DNA from: Noviherbaspirillum sp. Root189
GTDB lineage: Bacteria; Pseudomonadota; Gammaproteobacteria; Burkholderiales; Burkholderiaceae_D
Length of the DNA stretch: 64,000 bases
Assembly: GCF_001428545.1 (NCBI RefSeq)
Contig: NZ_LMHZ01000045.1
Location: 124,001 to 188,000 of the forward strand
Reading direction: 5' to 3'
A program made the translations under genes and the position numbers. Position 1 is the first letter of the stretch. Every line of letters begins with the position of its first letter. This document shows, in pieces, positions 1 through 10,004 of this stretch. The notes under the pieces are model-generated. The model did no database searches, was not told the DNA's origin, and saw only the letters and a list, made by a program, of their open reading frames with translations.

Positions 1-15
1 CCGAATCGCAGATCC

Positions 16-585
16 TTAATCCTTTTCGCGCGCCAGCGAGAGGAACTCGGTACGCAGGCCGAGATTGGTCCGCATTTCACCGAGCAATGCGGAGGTGACG
101 GTTTCTTCGCCCGGCGTCTGGATGCCGCGACTCTCCATGCACATGTGACGGCAACGCACCACAACACCGACTGACAGTGGCTGCACATGTTCCATCAATG
201 CGTCGGCGACCTGGATGGTCAGGCGCTCCTGCACCTGCAGGCGCTTCGAGAAGCACTCGACAAGACGGGTCAGCTTGGACAGGCCGACAATCTTGCCATT
301 AGGGGTATAACCCACCGTGGCCGTTCCGAAAAACGGCGCCAGGTGATGCTCGCAATGGCTATAGACAGGAATACCGCGTACCACGATCAGCTCGTTGTAT
401 TTCTCGGCGCCATCTTCAAATACCTTCAGGATGTCCGCCGGGTCCTGCTTGTAACCGGATGTCCAATGCTGCCATGCCTTGTCGACGCGCTTGGGCGTTT
501 CCAGCAAGCCTTGGCGCGTCGGGTCTTCGCCGATGTGGCGCAACAGGCGGCGCCAGTCTTTTTCGGAAAAGTCGTTTTCATCCAT
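16..585 (-). CDS. folE: GTP cyclohydrolase I
   Basis: Cytosolic enzyme converting GTP to 7,8-dihydroneopterin triphosphate, the first step of tetrahydrofolate and pterin synthesis. About 189 residues. The zinc ligands typical of the family are visible: a CEHH motif (Cys78, His81) and Cys149 in RHMCM, followed by the SRGIQ segment of the active site. The frame stays open further upstream, but the start at 585 has a strong AAGGAG ribosome site seven to eight bases before it, and homologues begin here. It stands alone, convergent with nothing to its left in the window. Family assignment is firm; a role in a specific pterin branch cannot be told from sequence. Confidence 0.95.
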   Translation of the reverse strand: MDENDFSEKDWRRLLRHIGEDPTRQGLLETPKRVDKAWQHWTSGYKQDPADILKVFEDGAEKYNELIVVRGIPVYSHCEHHLAPFFGTATVGYTPNGKIVGLSKLTRLVECFSKRLQVQERLTIQVADALMEHVQPLSVGVVVRCRHMCMESRGIQTPGEETVTSALLGEMRTNLGLRTEFLSLAREKD

Positions 586-679
586 TTTCGGACTCCTTGA
601 TCGTGAAGGACGCATTGTATCTAACGTGCGCAGCCGCTGCTTGCCACGAGTCACCAAAAAAGATGTCTTTTTTTACTTT

Positions 680-1561
680 TCAGGTACCGGCACGACGACG
701 GAAGTCCTTTGGCGACTGGCCTGTGCCTCGCTTGAAGAAACGCGTGAAATAGGCGGGGTCGGAAAAACCAAGCGCATAGGAGACTTCGCTGATGGTCATC
801 GACGTGTACACAAGGTTGCGCCTGGCTTCAAGCAAGACCCGCTCGTGAATCATTTCCAGTGCTGACTTTTGGATGGTCCGGCGACAGAGCAGGTTCAGGT
901 GCGCAGCGGTGATACCAAGCTGTTTTGCGTAATAGGCAACTGGGAAATGCCTGGTGTAGTTTTCTTCGAGCAATTCCGAAAAGCGGACAAGGTGACGGCC
1001 GCCGCGTACCGCCTCTTTCGGGCGCGGCGGCAGCGCCTGCATTGCGTGACGGGTCAACCAGACAAGGATAGCACCCAGCAGTGCTTCAATCAGGATGTCG
1101 CGATGTGGCGCGACGCCGCGGTATTCGGCATCGAGGGCAGAAAATGCCACGCGTATATAGCCACTCTCTTCGTCGTCACCCAGTGTGTGCATGCTGGGCG
1201 CGGTCAGTGCCGCCAGTCCGTCGGTCATCTGGCGCGTCAGCTTGCTGATCAATGGATAGGCCAGCGTCACCACGTGGCCGATGGTGTTTCGGGAAAACTC
1301 GAAACCATGGATGCAGACCTGCGGCACCATCAGTATTTGTCCGGCGCGCATGGATCGGTGCATGTCGTCAAGCTGGATGCGCGCACTGCCCTGGTCAAGG
1401 TACAGGATCTGGAACAGGCCATTGTGCTGATGCGGCTTGATATGCCAATTGTGCAAACGGCTGCGTGCCGCTATCGACTCGCAATGCACCATTTCCGGCG
1501 TTGGCCATGGGGCATGTTCACCGTACAGTTTGTAGACAGGAATTGCACCTACGTTGGCCAT
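680..1561 (-). CDS. AraC-family regulator divergent from pobA (PobR/PobC-like)
   Basis: A 293-residue transcription factor. The N-terminal half is a cupin-like sensor domain (HIKPHQH at about residues 38-44, then a jelly-roll pattern). The last 100 residues carry the two AraC helix-turn-helix units, ending in GFSDPAYFTRFFKRGTGQSP. No good ribosome site precedes the ATG, but the N-terminus fits homologues found next to pobA in Proteobacteria. The gene is transcribed away from pobA across a roughly 220-base gap, the usual arrangement for an activator answering 4-hydroxybenzoate. The regulator type is seen in sequence; the ligand is inferred from context. Confidence 0.88.
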   Translation of the reverse strand: MANVGAIPVYKLYGEHAPWPTPEMVHCESIAARSRLHNWHIKPHQHNGLFQILYLDQGSARIQLDDMHRSMRAGQILMVPQVCIHGFEFSRNTIGHVVTLAYPLISKLTRQMTDGLAALTAPSMHTLGDDEESGYIRVAFSALDAEYRGVAPHRDILIEALLGAILVWLTRHAMQALPPRPKEAVRGGRHLVRFSELLEENYTRHFPVAYYAKQLGITAAHLNLLCRRTIQKSALEMIHERVLLEARRNLVYTSMTISEVSYALGFSDPAYFTRFFKRGTGQSPKDFRRRAGT

Positions 1562-1707
1562 GGAGGGTTGAATCGTGAGATTGTTGGATTATTGATTAGG
1601 GATGAACGAATATGAATCTTAGCAAAACCGCTCCATAAAATATGCGAAAAGTCCAATTTTTTCCTTGGAAAGTTCATTCCCCGCGCAAGCGCTGTGGACC
1701 AAGATAG

Positions 1708-2961
<1,254 letters not shown>

Positions 2962-3012
2962 GCAGCTATTTGTCAGAAGCCAGCGAGCAGCAGCGGCCTG
3001 ACCCTGAAAACT

Positions 3013-3027
3013 GTTCGACAACCGAAC
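3013..3027 (+). promoter_or_regulatory. Candidate PcaR (IclR-type) operator upstream of ABC binding protein
   Basis: The sequence GTTCGACAACCGAAC is a perfect 5-5-5 inverted repeat, GTTCG-N5-CGAAC. It has the same layout as the 15-base PcaR site I recall from Pseudomonas putida (GTTCG-N5-CGCAC) and as the two boxes in the local pcaI-pcaR gap. It sits ten bases before a possible -35 (TTGAGC, 3037-3042) and upstream of a TATGAT -10 (3058-3063), a position fit for an activator. The palindrome is seen directly; PcaR binding is inferred. Confidence 0.6.
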
Positions 3028-3031
3028 AAAT

Positions 3032-3046
3032 CGCTATTGAGCGAAC
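3032..3046 (-). promoter_or_regulatory. Second, degenerate PcaR-like half site
   Basis: Read on the minus strand this gives GTTCG-N5-TAGCG, four bases after the better box at 3013-3027. The left half matches and the right half is poor. Paired 15-base sites are typical of PcaR and other IclR activators, so it may be the weaker partner. It overlaps the candidate -35 at 3037-3042. Evidence is weak on its own. Confidence 0.3.
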
Positions 3047-3142
3047 CGCTATTCAGTTATGATCGTTTTCACAGTGGCATTGTCAGGCCAGTCCCGCCAA
3101 TGCTGATATGAAGAGCTAACCAGCCACATACAGGAGACAACC

Positions 3143-4327
3143 ATGAAGTTCAGCAAAATACTGGCATCCATTGCCGCCATTGGCACCATTGGCACCCTCG
3201 GGTTGACCTCGTTCAGCGTCTATGCACAGGAAACCATCAAGGTTGGGTTGATTGCGCCCTTCTCCGGTCCCTTCGCCGATTACGGCAAGCAGATGGAAGG
3301 CGGCATCAAGGCCTACATGCAGCAACATGGTGACAAAGTCGCCGGCAAGAAAGTCGAAATCATCATCAAGGATACGACCGGCCCGGTACCCGAAGTCGCC
3401 AAGCGCCTCGCGCAGGAACTGGTGGTACGCGACAAGGTGGATTTCCTCGCTGGCTTCGGACTGACACCGGAAGCATTGGCGGTCGCCCCGATCGCCGAGC
3501 AGGCGAAGAAGCCGATGATCATCATGAACGCGGCGACCTCGATCATCACGACCAAGTCGAACTATATCGCGCGTGTCTCGATGACACTGCCGCAGATATC
3601 CGCTCCGATGGCCACCTGGGCGGTCAAGAACAACATCAAGCGCGTCGTCACTCTGGTTGCTGACTACGGCCCCGGGATCGATGCGGAAACCGCTTTCAAG
3701 ACCAACTTCATCGGTGGCGGCGGACAAGTAGTGGAATCGATTCGCGTGCCTTTGCGCAACCCTGAATTCGCACCCTTCATCCAGCGTATCAAGGATGCCA
3801 AACCCGAAGCGGTGTTCATCTTTGTGCCGGCGGGCGAGCAAGGTATCGCCTTCATGAAAGGCTATCGTGAACGCGGCCTTGCGGAAGCAGGCATCAAGGT
3901 CATCGCCACCGGCGACCTGACTGACGACCATGTGTTGCCGGCAATGGGCGATGCGGTGTTGGGCGTCATCACCAGCTTCCATTATTCGGCTGCGCACGAT
4001 TCACCGGAAAACAAAACCTTCCTGAAGAACTTCGCCGATGCCAACCCGAACGGCGGACGCCCGAACTTCATGGCCGTGGCTGCCTATGACGGCATGCATG
4101 CCATCTATGAAGTGTCGAAAAAACTGAATGGCAAGATCGATGCCGATAAGGCGATGGCTGCACTCAAGGGCATGAAAATCAATAGCCCGCGCGGCCCAAT
4201 CACGATTGACCCCGCAACGCGTGACGTGATTCAAACCGTGTACATCCGCAAGGTCGAGAAGCGCGGCAATGAGGTCTACAACATAGAGTTCGACAAGTTT
4301 GCGGATATGAAGGACCCCGGCAAGTAA
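3143..4327 (+). CDS. ABC transporter periplasmic binding protein, branched-chain amino acid / aromatic acid type
   Basis: 394 residues with a clear signal peptide: a basic start, a hydrophobic core, and cleavage near VYAQE at about residues 28-30. The rest is the Leu/Ile/Val-binding (peripla_BP_6) fold, starting IKVGLIAPFSGPFADYG. An AGGAG ribosome site precedes the ATG. Members of this family also bind benzoate, 4-hydroxybenzoate and similar acids. Placement next to pobA, and a PcaR-like operator shared with pcaI, point to an aromatic substrate. The matching permeases and ATPases are probably those at 6438-9787. The family is certain; the substrate is inferred. Confidence 0.9.
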   Translation: MKFSKILASIAAIGTIGTLGLTSFSVYAQETIKVGLIAPFSGPFADYGKQMEGGIKAYMQQHGDKVAGKKVEIIIKDTTGPVPEVAKRLAQELVVRDKVDFLAGFGLTPEALAVAPIAEQAKKPMIIMNAATSIITTKSNYIARVSMTLPQISAPMATWAVKNNIKRVVTLVADYGPGIDAETAFKTNFIGGGGQVVESIRVPLRNPEFAPFIQRIKDAKPEAVFIFVPAGEQGIAFMKGYRERGLAEAGIKVIATGDLTDDHVLPAMGDAVLGVITSFHYSAAHDSPENKTFLKNFADANPNGGRPNFMAVAAYDGMHAIYEVSKKLNGKIDADKAMAALKGMKINSPRGPITIDPATRDVIQTVYIRKVEKRGNEVYNIEFDKFADMKDPGK

Positions 4328-4401
4328 AGACCGATCATGGGCTGGTGGGCCCATGGGGCTGGCGAACTAGCCTGTAGACGCACGATTGAATCAAAAGAAT
4401 G

Positions 4402-4429
4402 AAGGGCTGATCAATTTTGGTCAGCCCTT
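4402..4429 (+). terminator. Rho-independent terminator after the ABC binding protein
   Basis: An eleven-pair stem with one G-T wobble (outer nine bases AAGGGCTGA pairing with TCAGCCCTT, six-base loop), followed by the pyrimidine-rich CTCTTTCC. It lies about 75 bases after the binding-protein stop codon and before the DUF1579 gene, so the binding-protein gene is probably a single-gene transcript. Confidence 0.75.
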
Positions 4430-4488
4430 CTCTTTCCTGAAAAGCGCTCTAGCAAACCGATTGTTTTAAATTTTTTCGCCAACACGCA

Positions 4489-4980
4489 ATGTCACCTTCA
4501 AACCAGATCGCAGCGCCTACTGACTTCGATTTCATTATGGGAGCCTGGCATGTTCGCCACCGCCGCCTTAATTCTCGTCTCACCGGTTGCAGTGACTGGA
4601 CCATTTTTTCCGGAACCTCTCGCACGCATAAAATTCTCGGCGGCTTTGGCAATGTAGAAGACAACGTTCTCTACTTTCCCGAAGCCGAGGTGCGGGCCGT
4701 CGCCTTTCGCTCGTTTGACCCACAAACAAAAACCTGGGCGATCTGGTGGCTTGATGGACGCGCCCCGCACAAGCTCGACGTGCCGGTGGTTGGAAGTTTC
4801 AACGGCCCCGTTGGTGTCTTCTTTGCTGATGACAAGCTGGACCGCCGACCCATCAAGGTACGCTTTACCTGGAACGGCAACCCCGGTGGCAACCCGACTT
4901 GGGAACAGGCGTTCTCAGCCGACAATGGCGCAACCTGGGAGATAAATTGGATGATGGAGTTCATACCCGATAAGGGTTAA
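4489..4980 (+). CDS. DUF1579-like protein
   Basis: 163 residues, soluble, no signal peptide. The opening DFDFIMGAWHVRHRRL and the later pattern of W-rich beta strands (TWAIWWLDGR, VRFTWNGNP, TWEINWMMEF) fit the DUF1579 family of lipocalin-like beta-barrel proteins of unknown function. No clear ribosome site is seen before the ATG. It follows a terminator and precedes a convergent MFS gene, so it appears to be a single-gene unit splitting the ABC binding protein from its permease operon. No catalytic residues can be named. Confidence 0.72.
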   Translation: MSPSNQIAAPTDFDFIMGAWHVRHRRLNSRLTGCSDWTIFSGTSRTHKILGGFGNVEDNVLYFPEAEVRAVAFRSFDPQTKTWAIWWLDGRAPHKLDVPVVGSFNGPVGVFFADDKLDRRPIKVRFTWNGNPGGNPTWEQAFSADNGATWEINWMMEFIPDKG

Positions 4981-5128
4981 CTCTTCGTTTCAGCTTGCCT
5001 TCCCGCTGCGGTTGACTCAAACGTTAAGCATCCTTTTTCGAGAAAGCGTTGCGCAGCTGTCGCCGCATGAATATCGTGTGCGCGCTGGCCGGCATAGCTA
5101 ATAACCGAACAACCAGCCTTGATATGTA

Positions 5129-6349
5129 CTACGACGTCGCAACCTCCTCCACCTTCGCCTGCACATACAAGCGCTGGCCTGCGCCGATGCCCATCAACAA
5201 GGCTGCGACCGCCGTCACCATGAAGAATCCTGCCGCGAGATTCCAGTTGCCGGTCGCATCCCGCATCACCCCGGCGACGAACGGGCCGACAGCGGCCAGC
5301 AGGTAGCCCACCAGCTGTGTCATGCCGGATAACGACGCGACGATCTGCGAGTTGGGCGAACGCAAGACGACCAGCATCATGCCGACACTGAAACTGCCGC
5401 CCTGCCCCAGGCCAAGCACCACGGCCCAGAACCAGATCTGCGACACCGGCGCATACATGCAACCCATCAGACCTGCCGCCGTCAGCAATATCATCACCAT
5501 GACAACGAGTCGCTGGTCCTTGCCACGACTGGCCAGCGATGGTCCACCGAGGGCTGTCACGAGTTGCGCGGCAATCGACGCCGATAGCGCTGCGCCAGCG
5601 GCGAGCGGCGTGAACCCACGATCGATTAGGATGGTCGGAAGCCAGCCGAATACGCAGTACGCCAGCATCGATTGCAACCCCATGAACAGGGCCACGTGCC
5701 AGGCGATGCGGCTTGCGCGCAGGCCGGTCACGCGATAACGCTTTTGCACCGGGGTCGCATTGCCATGCACGCCAAATACACCCCAGGCGACCGCGCCAAG
5801 CAAGGCGGGCAATGCCCAGAAGGCCAGCGATGCGCGCCAGTCGCCACCTGCCAGTCGCTGAATTGGCACAGCAACACCGGCGGCAACCGCCGCGCCGAGA
5901 CACAGGCCCATGGTGTACAAGCCGGTCATGATGCCGGCGCTTTCCGAGAAATCCCGCTTGATGATGCTTGGCAACAGCACCATGACAACGCCGATGCTTG
6001 CTCCCGCCAGAAAGGTACCCGCGAACAATCCCGGCAAGCCAAAAAAGACCCGCAGCACAACGCTGACTGCGAGCACCAGAAGGCCGAAAAGGATGGTGCG
6101 CTCCGCCGAATAGCGCCGCGCCAGCAAAGGGCCGAGCGGCGCAATCGCGCCGAAGCAAAGCACCGGCAACGTCGTCAGGCTGCCGGCACCGGTGGCTGAC
6201 AGGCCGGTCGTCGCACGGATTGCGGCAAGTAGCGGCGCAACACCTGACAGTGCGGGACGCAGGTTGATGGCGACGAGAAAAAGTGTGAAAGCAAGGAGCA
6301 ACGGCGACGCCGGACGGCTCGCCGCATTGGTCTTGATCGATGTTGTCAT
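5129..6349 (-). CDS. MFS transporter, CynX/NimT family
   Basis: About 406 residues with twelve predicted membrane segments, beginning LLLAFTLFLVAINLRPALSG. That opening is characteristic of the cyanate/2-nitroimidazole (CynX/NimT/YycB) group of the major facilitator superfamily. The substrate cannot be read from sequence. A GTG at 6367 in the same frame would add six residues; neither start has a good ribosome site. It lies upstream of, and in the same direction as, nothing obvious: the livF-like gene ends 89 bases before it, so it could be read through from that operon. It is an inner-membrane protein with drug- or anion-efflux relatives. Confidence 0.85.
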   Translation of the reverse strand: MTTSIKTNAASRPASPLLLAFTLFLVAINLRPALSGVAPLLAAIRATTGLSATGAGSLTTLPVLCFGAIAPLGPLLARRYSAERTILFGLLVLAVSVVLRVFFGLPGLFAGTFLAGASIGVVMVLLPSIIKRDFSESAGIMTGLYTMGLCLGAAVAAGVAVPIQRLAGGDWRASLAFWALPALLGAVAWGVFGVHGNATPVQKRYRVTGLRASRIAWHVALFMGLQSMLAYCVFGWLPTILIDRGFTPLAAGAALSASIAAQLVTALGGPSLASRGKDQRLVVMVMILLTAAGLMGCMYAPVSQIWFWAVVLGLGQGGSFSVGMMLVVLRSPNSQIVASLSGMTQLVGYLLAAVGPFVAGVMRDATGNWNLAAGFFMVTAVAALLMGIGAGQRLYVQAKVEEVATS

Positions 6350-6437
6350 GAGCGTATTGTCCCGCACATCGGCCTGATGTGCAGGGAGATGCCTTTCCGA
6401 TGGCCCACCCCGCCCGGCGTCGCCAGCCCGGACAAAA

Positions 6438-7139
6438 TCAGGCCACGGCCACCAGGCGGTTCAGCGTCTCCGGATCTTGCATCAGGCTGTCGCTATCCGA
6501 TTCGTGCACGATGCGTCCCCTGTCGAGAACGATCGCACGCTTGGTCAGTGACAACGCCAGTCGGGCATGTTGCTCGACGATGATCACCGACATGCCGCGA
6601 TCAACGACCAGGTCGCGAATCACACGGGTCAGTTCCTGCACGATGATGGGTGCCAGTCCTTCCATCGGTTCATCGAGCAACAAGAGTTTTGGATTGACCA
6701 TCAGTGCGCGCGCAATCGCGAGCATCTGCTGTTCGCCGCCGGATAACTGGTTGCCCATGTTGGAGCGCCGCTCCTGCAAACGCGGAAAGACGTCATAGAC
6801 CTTTTTAACATCCCATTCGCCCGGTCGGGCCACGACAGTCAAATGTTCTTCAACTGTCAGCGAAGGAAACATAAAGCGTTCCTGCGGTACCCAACCCAGG
6901 CCGGCATGCGCCCGCAGGTGCGTGGGCAAGCGCACAATGTCGCCGCCCTGCCAGCGTATCGCACCGCCATGCATGCTCGTCAGACCCATCAACGTGACCA
7001 GCAGGCTGGTCTTGCCGACGCCATTGCGGCCCAGCAGTGCAAGGCTGTCGCCATCCTGCATGGTCAGCGATATGCCTTCCAGCACCACCGACTCGCCGTA
7101 ACCTGCGGTGACGTTGTCAAGTGCGAGCAACTCAGCCAT
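6438..7139 (-). CDS. Branched-chain-type ABC transporter ATPase (LivF-like)
   Basis: 233 residues. Walker A is GRNGVGKTS, the signature is QLSGGEQQM, and Walker B is LLLLDEPMEGLAP, followed by the switch His in IIVEQHA. It forms the cytoplasmic ATPase pair with the LivG-like protein, whose 3' end it overlaps by eight bases. As last gene of the livH-M-G-F-type operon it probably powers import of the ligand captured by a periplasmic binding protein, possibly the one at 3143-4327. Given the neighbouring pob and pca genes, an aromatic acid is a plausible substrate. Confidence 0.92.
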   Translation of the reverse strand: MAELLALDNVTAGYGESVVLEGISLTMQDGDSLALLGRNGVGKTSLLVTLMGLTSMHGGAIRWQGGDIVRLPTHLRAHAGLGWVPQERFMFPSLTVEEHLTVVARPGEWDVKKVYDVFPRLQERRSNMGNQLSGGEQQMLAIARALMVNPKLLLLDEPMEGLAPIIVQELTRVIRDLVVDRGMSVIIVEQHARLALSLTKRAIVLDRGRIVHESDSDSLMQDPETLNRLVAVA

Positions 7140-7884
7140 GTTCCGCTTCTCCCAGGTAGACTTCCTTGACGCGCGGATCGGCCGCGATGTCAGTGGGCGT
7201 TCCCTCCGTCAGCACCTTGCCGCCTACCATTACCGTAATGCGTTCGGCAAAACGGAATACCAGTCCCATGTCATGTTCAATGAACAGGATGGTGACATCA
7301 CGCGGCAGCCTGGCGATCACGTCGAACAATTCCTTGCTTTCGGCGGACGGGATGCCGGCTGCCGGTTCATCCAGCAGCAGCACCCTGGGTTTCGTCGCCA
7401 GCGCCAGCGCAATTTCAACCAGGCGCTGCTTGCCGTAGGGAAGACTGCGCGTCACAGTCGTCGCGTCACGCTCCAGCTTGAGCATGCTCAGCAAGGCCAT
7501 TGCCTCGTCGATTTCCGCATGCTGCTGCGCGACGGTTTTGTACCAGGTGAAATGTTTGCCTTCACGTTCGCAGATCGCCAGCACCACCGATTCCAGCACG
7601 GTGAGCCCGGCAAACAGTGTGTTGATCTGGAAGGTCCGGGTCATGCCGCGCTTGACTCGCTTGTGTTGCGGTAGCGCGGTGATGTCTTCATCACCAAAAA
7701 ACACCTTGCCGCTGGTCGGCGCGAAGCTGCCGGTCAACAAATTGATGAAGGTTGTCTTGCCCGCGCCGTTCGGTCCGATCAATGCATGCCGTGCGCCTGG
7801 CGTAAACGTCAGGCTGATATCGCTGTTGGCTTTGAAAGTACCCCATTGTTTCGACAGGCCCTGTGTGCGTAGGGTCGTGCTCAT
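7132..7884 (-). CDS. Branched-chain-type ABC transporter ATPase (LivG-like)
   Basis: 250 residues. Walker A is GPNGAGKTT at about residues 37-45. The ABC signature is atypical, SLPYGKQRLVEIA, as is common in LivG proteins. Walker B is VLLLDEPAAG, and the C-terminus has the LivG-type tail TPTDIAADPRVKEVYLGE. It overlaps both neighbours (four bases with the permease, eight with the LivF-like gene), so translation is coupled. Cytosolic, bound to the inner-membrane permeases. Confidence 0.92.
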   Translation of the reverse strand: MSTTLRTQGLSKQWGTFKANSDISLTFTPGARHALIGPNGAGKTTFINLLTGSFAPTSGKVFFGDEDITALPQHKRVKRGMTRTFQINTLFAGLTVLESVVLAICEREGKHFTWYKTVAQQHAEIDEAMALLSMLKLERDATTVTRSLPYGKQRLVEIALALATKPRVLLLDEPAAGIPSAESKELFDVIARLPRDVTILFIEHDMGLVFRFAERITVMVGGKVLTEGTPTDIAADPRVKEVYLGEAEHG

Positions 7885-8924
7885 GACTTACCCTCCTTGT
7901 TGCCGGCCGAATTTTTTGTCATGCTGACCAGGCGCTCAGCACCGCCAAGAATGCCGCCGCGTGCGAACAGCACGATAACGATCAGCAGCAAGCCGATCCA
8001 GAATTGCCAGTAAGCCGGATTGAGACCGGCGATGTAATCCTGCGCCAGCATGAAGACCAGCGCGCCGATGAGAGCACCGTACAAGCGCCCGGTGCCGCCA
8101 AGCACCAGGATGATCATCAGTTCCGCCGAGCGTGCGAAGCTGAGCGAATCAAGACCGACGAACTGCGTGGTCTGGGCTAGCAAGGCACCGGCAATACCGG
8201 CCACCATTGCACCGACCGTGAAGATGACGGTCAGTCGCTTGTTAACATCGGCGCCGATGGCGGGCATGCGCTTTCCTCCTTCGCGGATGCCGATCAGGCC
8301 AAGCCCAAATGGCGAATTGACCATACGGCGCAGCAGCACGAAGATGATGAAGAGCACGCCAAAACTGTAGAAGAACGCCGTCTTGCCGTACAGGTCGAAT
8401 TCAAACACGCCGAACAGCTTGTCCATGGACACTCCGGACAAGCCATCGACGCCGCCTGTCAGGAACGCCGCCTTGTTGGCAGCCTCGTACATCATCAGGC
8501 CGACGCCAAGCGTGACCATCAGACGTGTCAGGTCCTGTCCGCGCACCACCAGAAAGCTGACGAGGAAACCAAACAAGCCCGACACGACAGCAGCGATCAG
8601 CAGGCCGCTGATTGGTTCGCTCCAGCCATGCACCGACAACAAACCGGCGGTGTAGGCACCCATGCCGAAGAATGCCGCATGTCCCAGCGAAACGATGCCC
8701 GCATAGCCAAGAATCAGATCCAGCGATACCGCAAACAAGCCGACGATCATCATCTGGCTGATTAGCACGAGATAGCCTGGAAACAGAAAAAACGATGCCA
8801 GCGGCAACAGCCAGAAGATGATTTCCAGCGGCTTCCAGCGATCGCTGGGCAATGGGTGGCGAATCGGCTGTGCGGGGGAAACCGGTTGCGGCTGGGTCGG
8901 GGCTGCGTAGGTAACGGGTTTCAT
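7881..8924 (-). CDS. Branched-chain-type ABC transporter permease (LivM-like)
   Basis: 347 residues. A polar, proline-rich N-terminus of about 30 residues precedes the membrane domain. The LivM hallmark region LILGYAGIVSLGHAAFFGMGAY is present (split here: LILGYAGIV, SLGHAAFFGMGAY). Roughly ten membrane spans. It shares an ATGA overlap with both the LivH-like gene before it and the LivG-like gene after it. It forms half of the transmembrane channel of the importer. Confidence 0.92.
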   Translation of the reverse strand: MKPVTYAAPTQPQPVSPAQPIRHPLPSDRWKPLEIIFWLLPLASFFLFPGYLVLISQMMIVGLFAVSLDLILGYAGIVSLGHAAFFGMGAYTAGLLSVHGWSEPISGLLIAAVVSGLFGFLVSFLVVRGQDLTRLMVTLGVGLMMYEAANKAAFLTGGVDGLSGVSMDKLFGVFEFDLYGKTAFFYSFGVLFIIFVLLRRMVNSPFGLGLIGIREGGKRMPAIGADVNKRLTVIFTVGAMVAGIAGALLAQTTQFVGLDSLSFARSAELMIILVLGGTGRLYGALIGALVFMLAQDYIAGLNPAYWQFWIGLLLIVIVLFARGGILGGAERLVSMTKNSAGNKEGKS

Positions 8925-9787
8925 GAGCGTCTCCCGATCAGTCCGGTGGGGAACAGCAGCAGCAGGACCACCATCAAAGCATAGATGACGAATGCGCCGA
9001 CCGACGGCACATAGTATTTGCCGGCGACATCAAATACGCCAAGGATGATTGCTGCAAGCAGCGGCCCTTTGATGGTCCCTGCGCCACCCACCGCGACGAC
9101 GAGCAGGAAGTACACCATGTACTTGATCGGAAAGGTCGGGTCGAGGCCGAGTACGTCGATGCCGAGCCCGCCGCCGAGGCCCGCGAGACCGGAGCCCAGC
9201 GCGAACGTCAGGCTGAATACGCGATTCACATTGATACCCAGTCCGGCCGACGCTGCCTGGTTGTCAACCGAGGCGCGGATCTGCGCGCCGAAGCGGGTAC
9301 GCTCGATCAGGTATCCCAGCGCCAGTGTAATGACGATGACCACCGCGATCATAAATAAGCGGTAAGCGCCCAGATCGAGACCGAGCACCGAGACCTGTCC
9401 GCGCAGCCAGTCGGGCAAGGAAACCGGCTGCTGCTGCGGACCCCAGACATACGTTGCCGCAGCGACCGCCATGAAGGTCAGGCCAATCGAAAACAACACC
9501 TGATCAAGATGGCTGGCCTTATACAGGCGGCGATAAAGAGTGCGCTCCAGCACGAAGCCGACTGCGGCACTGGCGATGAAGGCAATCGGCAGCGAGAGTA
9601 GAAACGGCAATCCCATGCGCAGCATCAGCGTGACGCAGACATAACCGCCCAGCATCGCAAACGCACCGTGCGCGAGGTTGACGAAGTTCATCAGGCCCAT
9701 CGTGACCGACAGCCCGACACTGATCAGAAACAGCAGGCTGCCGTAGGCGATACCGTCAAACAGCACGCCGATGAAATTGCTCACCAT
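8921..9787 (-). CDS. Branched-chain-type ABC transporter permease (LivH-like)
   Basis: 288 residues from the ATG at 9787, which has an AGAGG ribosome site eight bases ahead; a GTG nine bases earlier is the alternative. The LivH motif MGLMNFVNLAHGAFAMLGGY lies near the N-terminus, and about eight membrane spans follow. First gene of the four-gene transporter operon. The 215-base gap before it is AT-richer than its surroundings and probably holds the promoter. A lone GTTCGAC half site at 9894 is too weak to call a PcaR operator. Confidence 0.92.
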   Translation of the reverse strand: MVSNFIGVLFDGIAYGSLLFLISVGLSVTMGLMNFVNLAHGAFAMLGGYVCVTLMLRMGLPFLLSLPIAFIASAAVGFVLERTLYRRLYKASHLDQVLFSIGLTFMAVAAATYVWGPQQQPVSLPDWLRGQVSVLGLDLGAYRLFMIAVVIVITLALGYLIERTRFGAQIRASVDNQAASAGLGINVNRVFSLTFALGSGLAGLGGGLGIDVLGLDPTFPIKYMVYFLLVVAVGGAGTIKGPLLAAIILGVFDVAGKYYVPSVGAFVIYALMVVLLLLFPTGLIGRRS

Positions 9788-9960
9788 GGCTGCCACCTCT
9801 GTCGTGTGGGATGCCGCATGATGTGTCTCCTTCTCTGTGATGACTGGAATGGCTTATTAGTATAAATATCGTTGCCGGTTATGCGGGATTTTCGTTCGAC
9901 GCACTGGACAATCGACACGCATAGATAATTTCCACAATAGTTTTAATAAACGGGTATTCG

Positions 9961-9988
9961 ATTCAAGGTCTCTGATTCAAGGTCTCTG
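9961..9988. repeat. Two tandem copies of a 14-base repeat
   Basis: ATTCAAGGTCTCTG occurs twice head to tail, followed by a third, decayed start (ATGCAGAG). It lies just past the 3' end of pcaC in the gap shared with the divergent livH-like promoter region. It is probably a replication-slippage duplication; no function can be assigned. Confidence 0.8.
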
Positions 9989-10004
9989 ATGCAGAGTCGC
10001 TCTG

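Noticed and set aside
869-1615. 248-codon open frame opposite the AraC gene
   Set aside because: Complement of the regulator; no homology by eye and no ribosome site.
9894-9904. GTTCGACGCAC near the livH-like promoter, looking like a compressed PcaR box
   Set aside because: The halves are one base apart instead of five, so the spacing does not fit. It is treated as chance.
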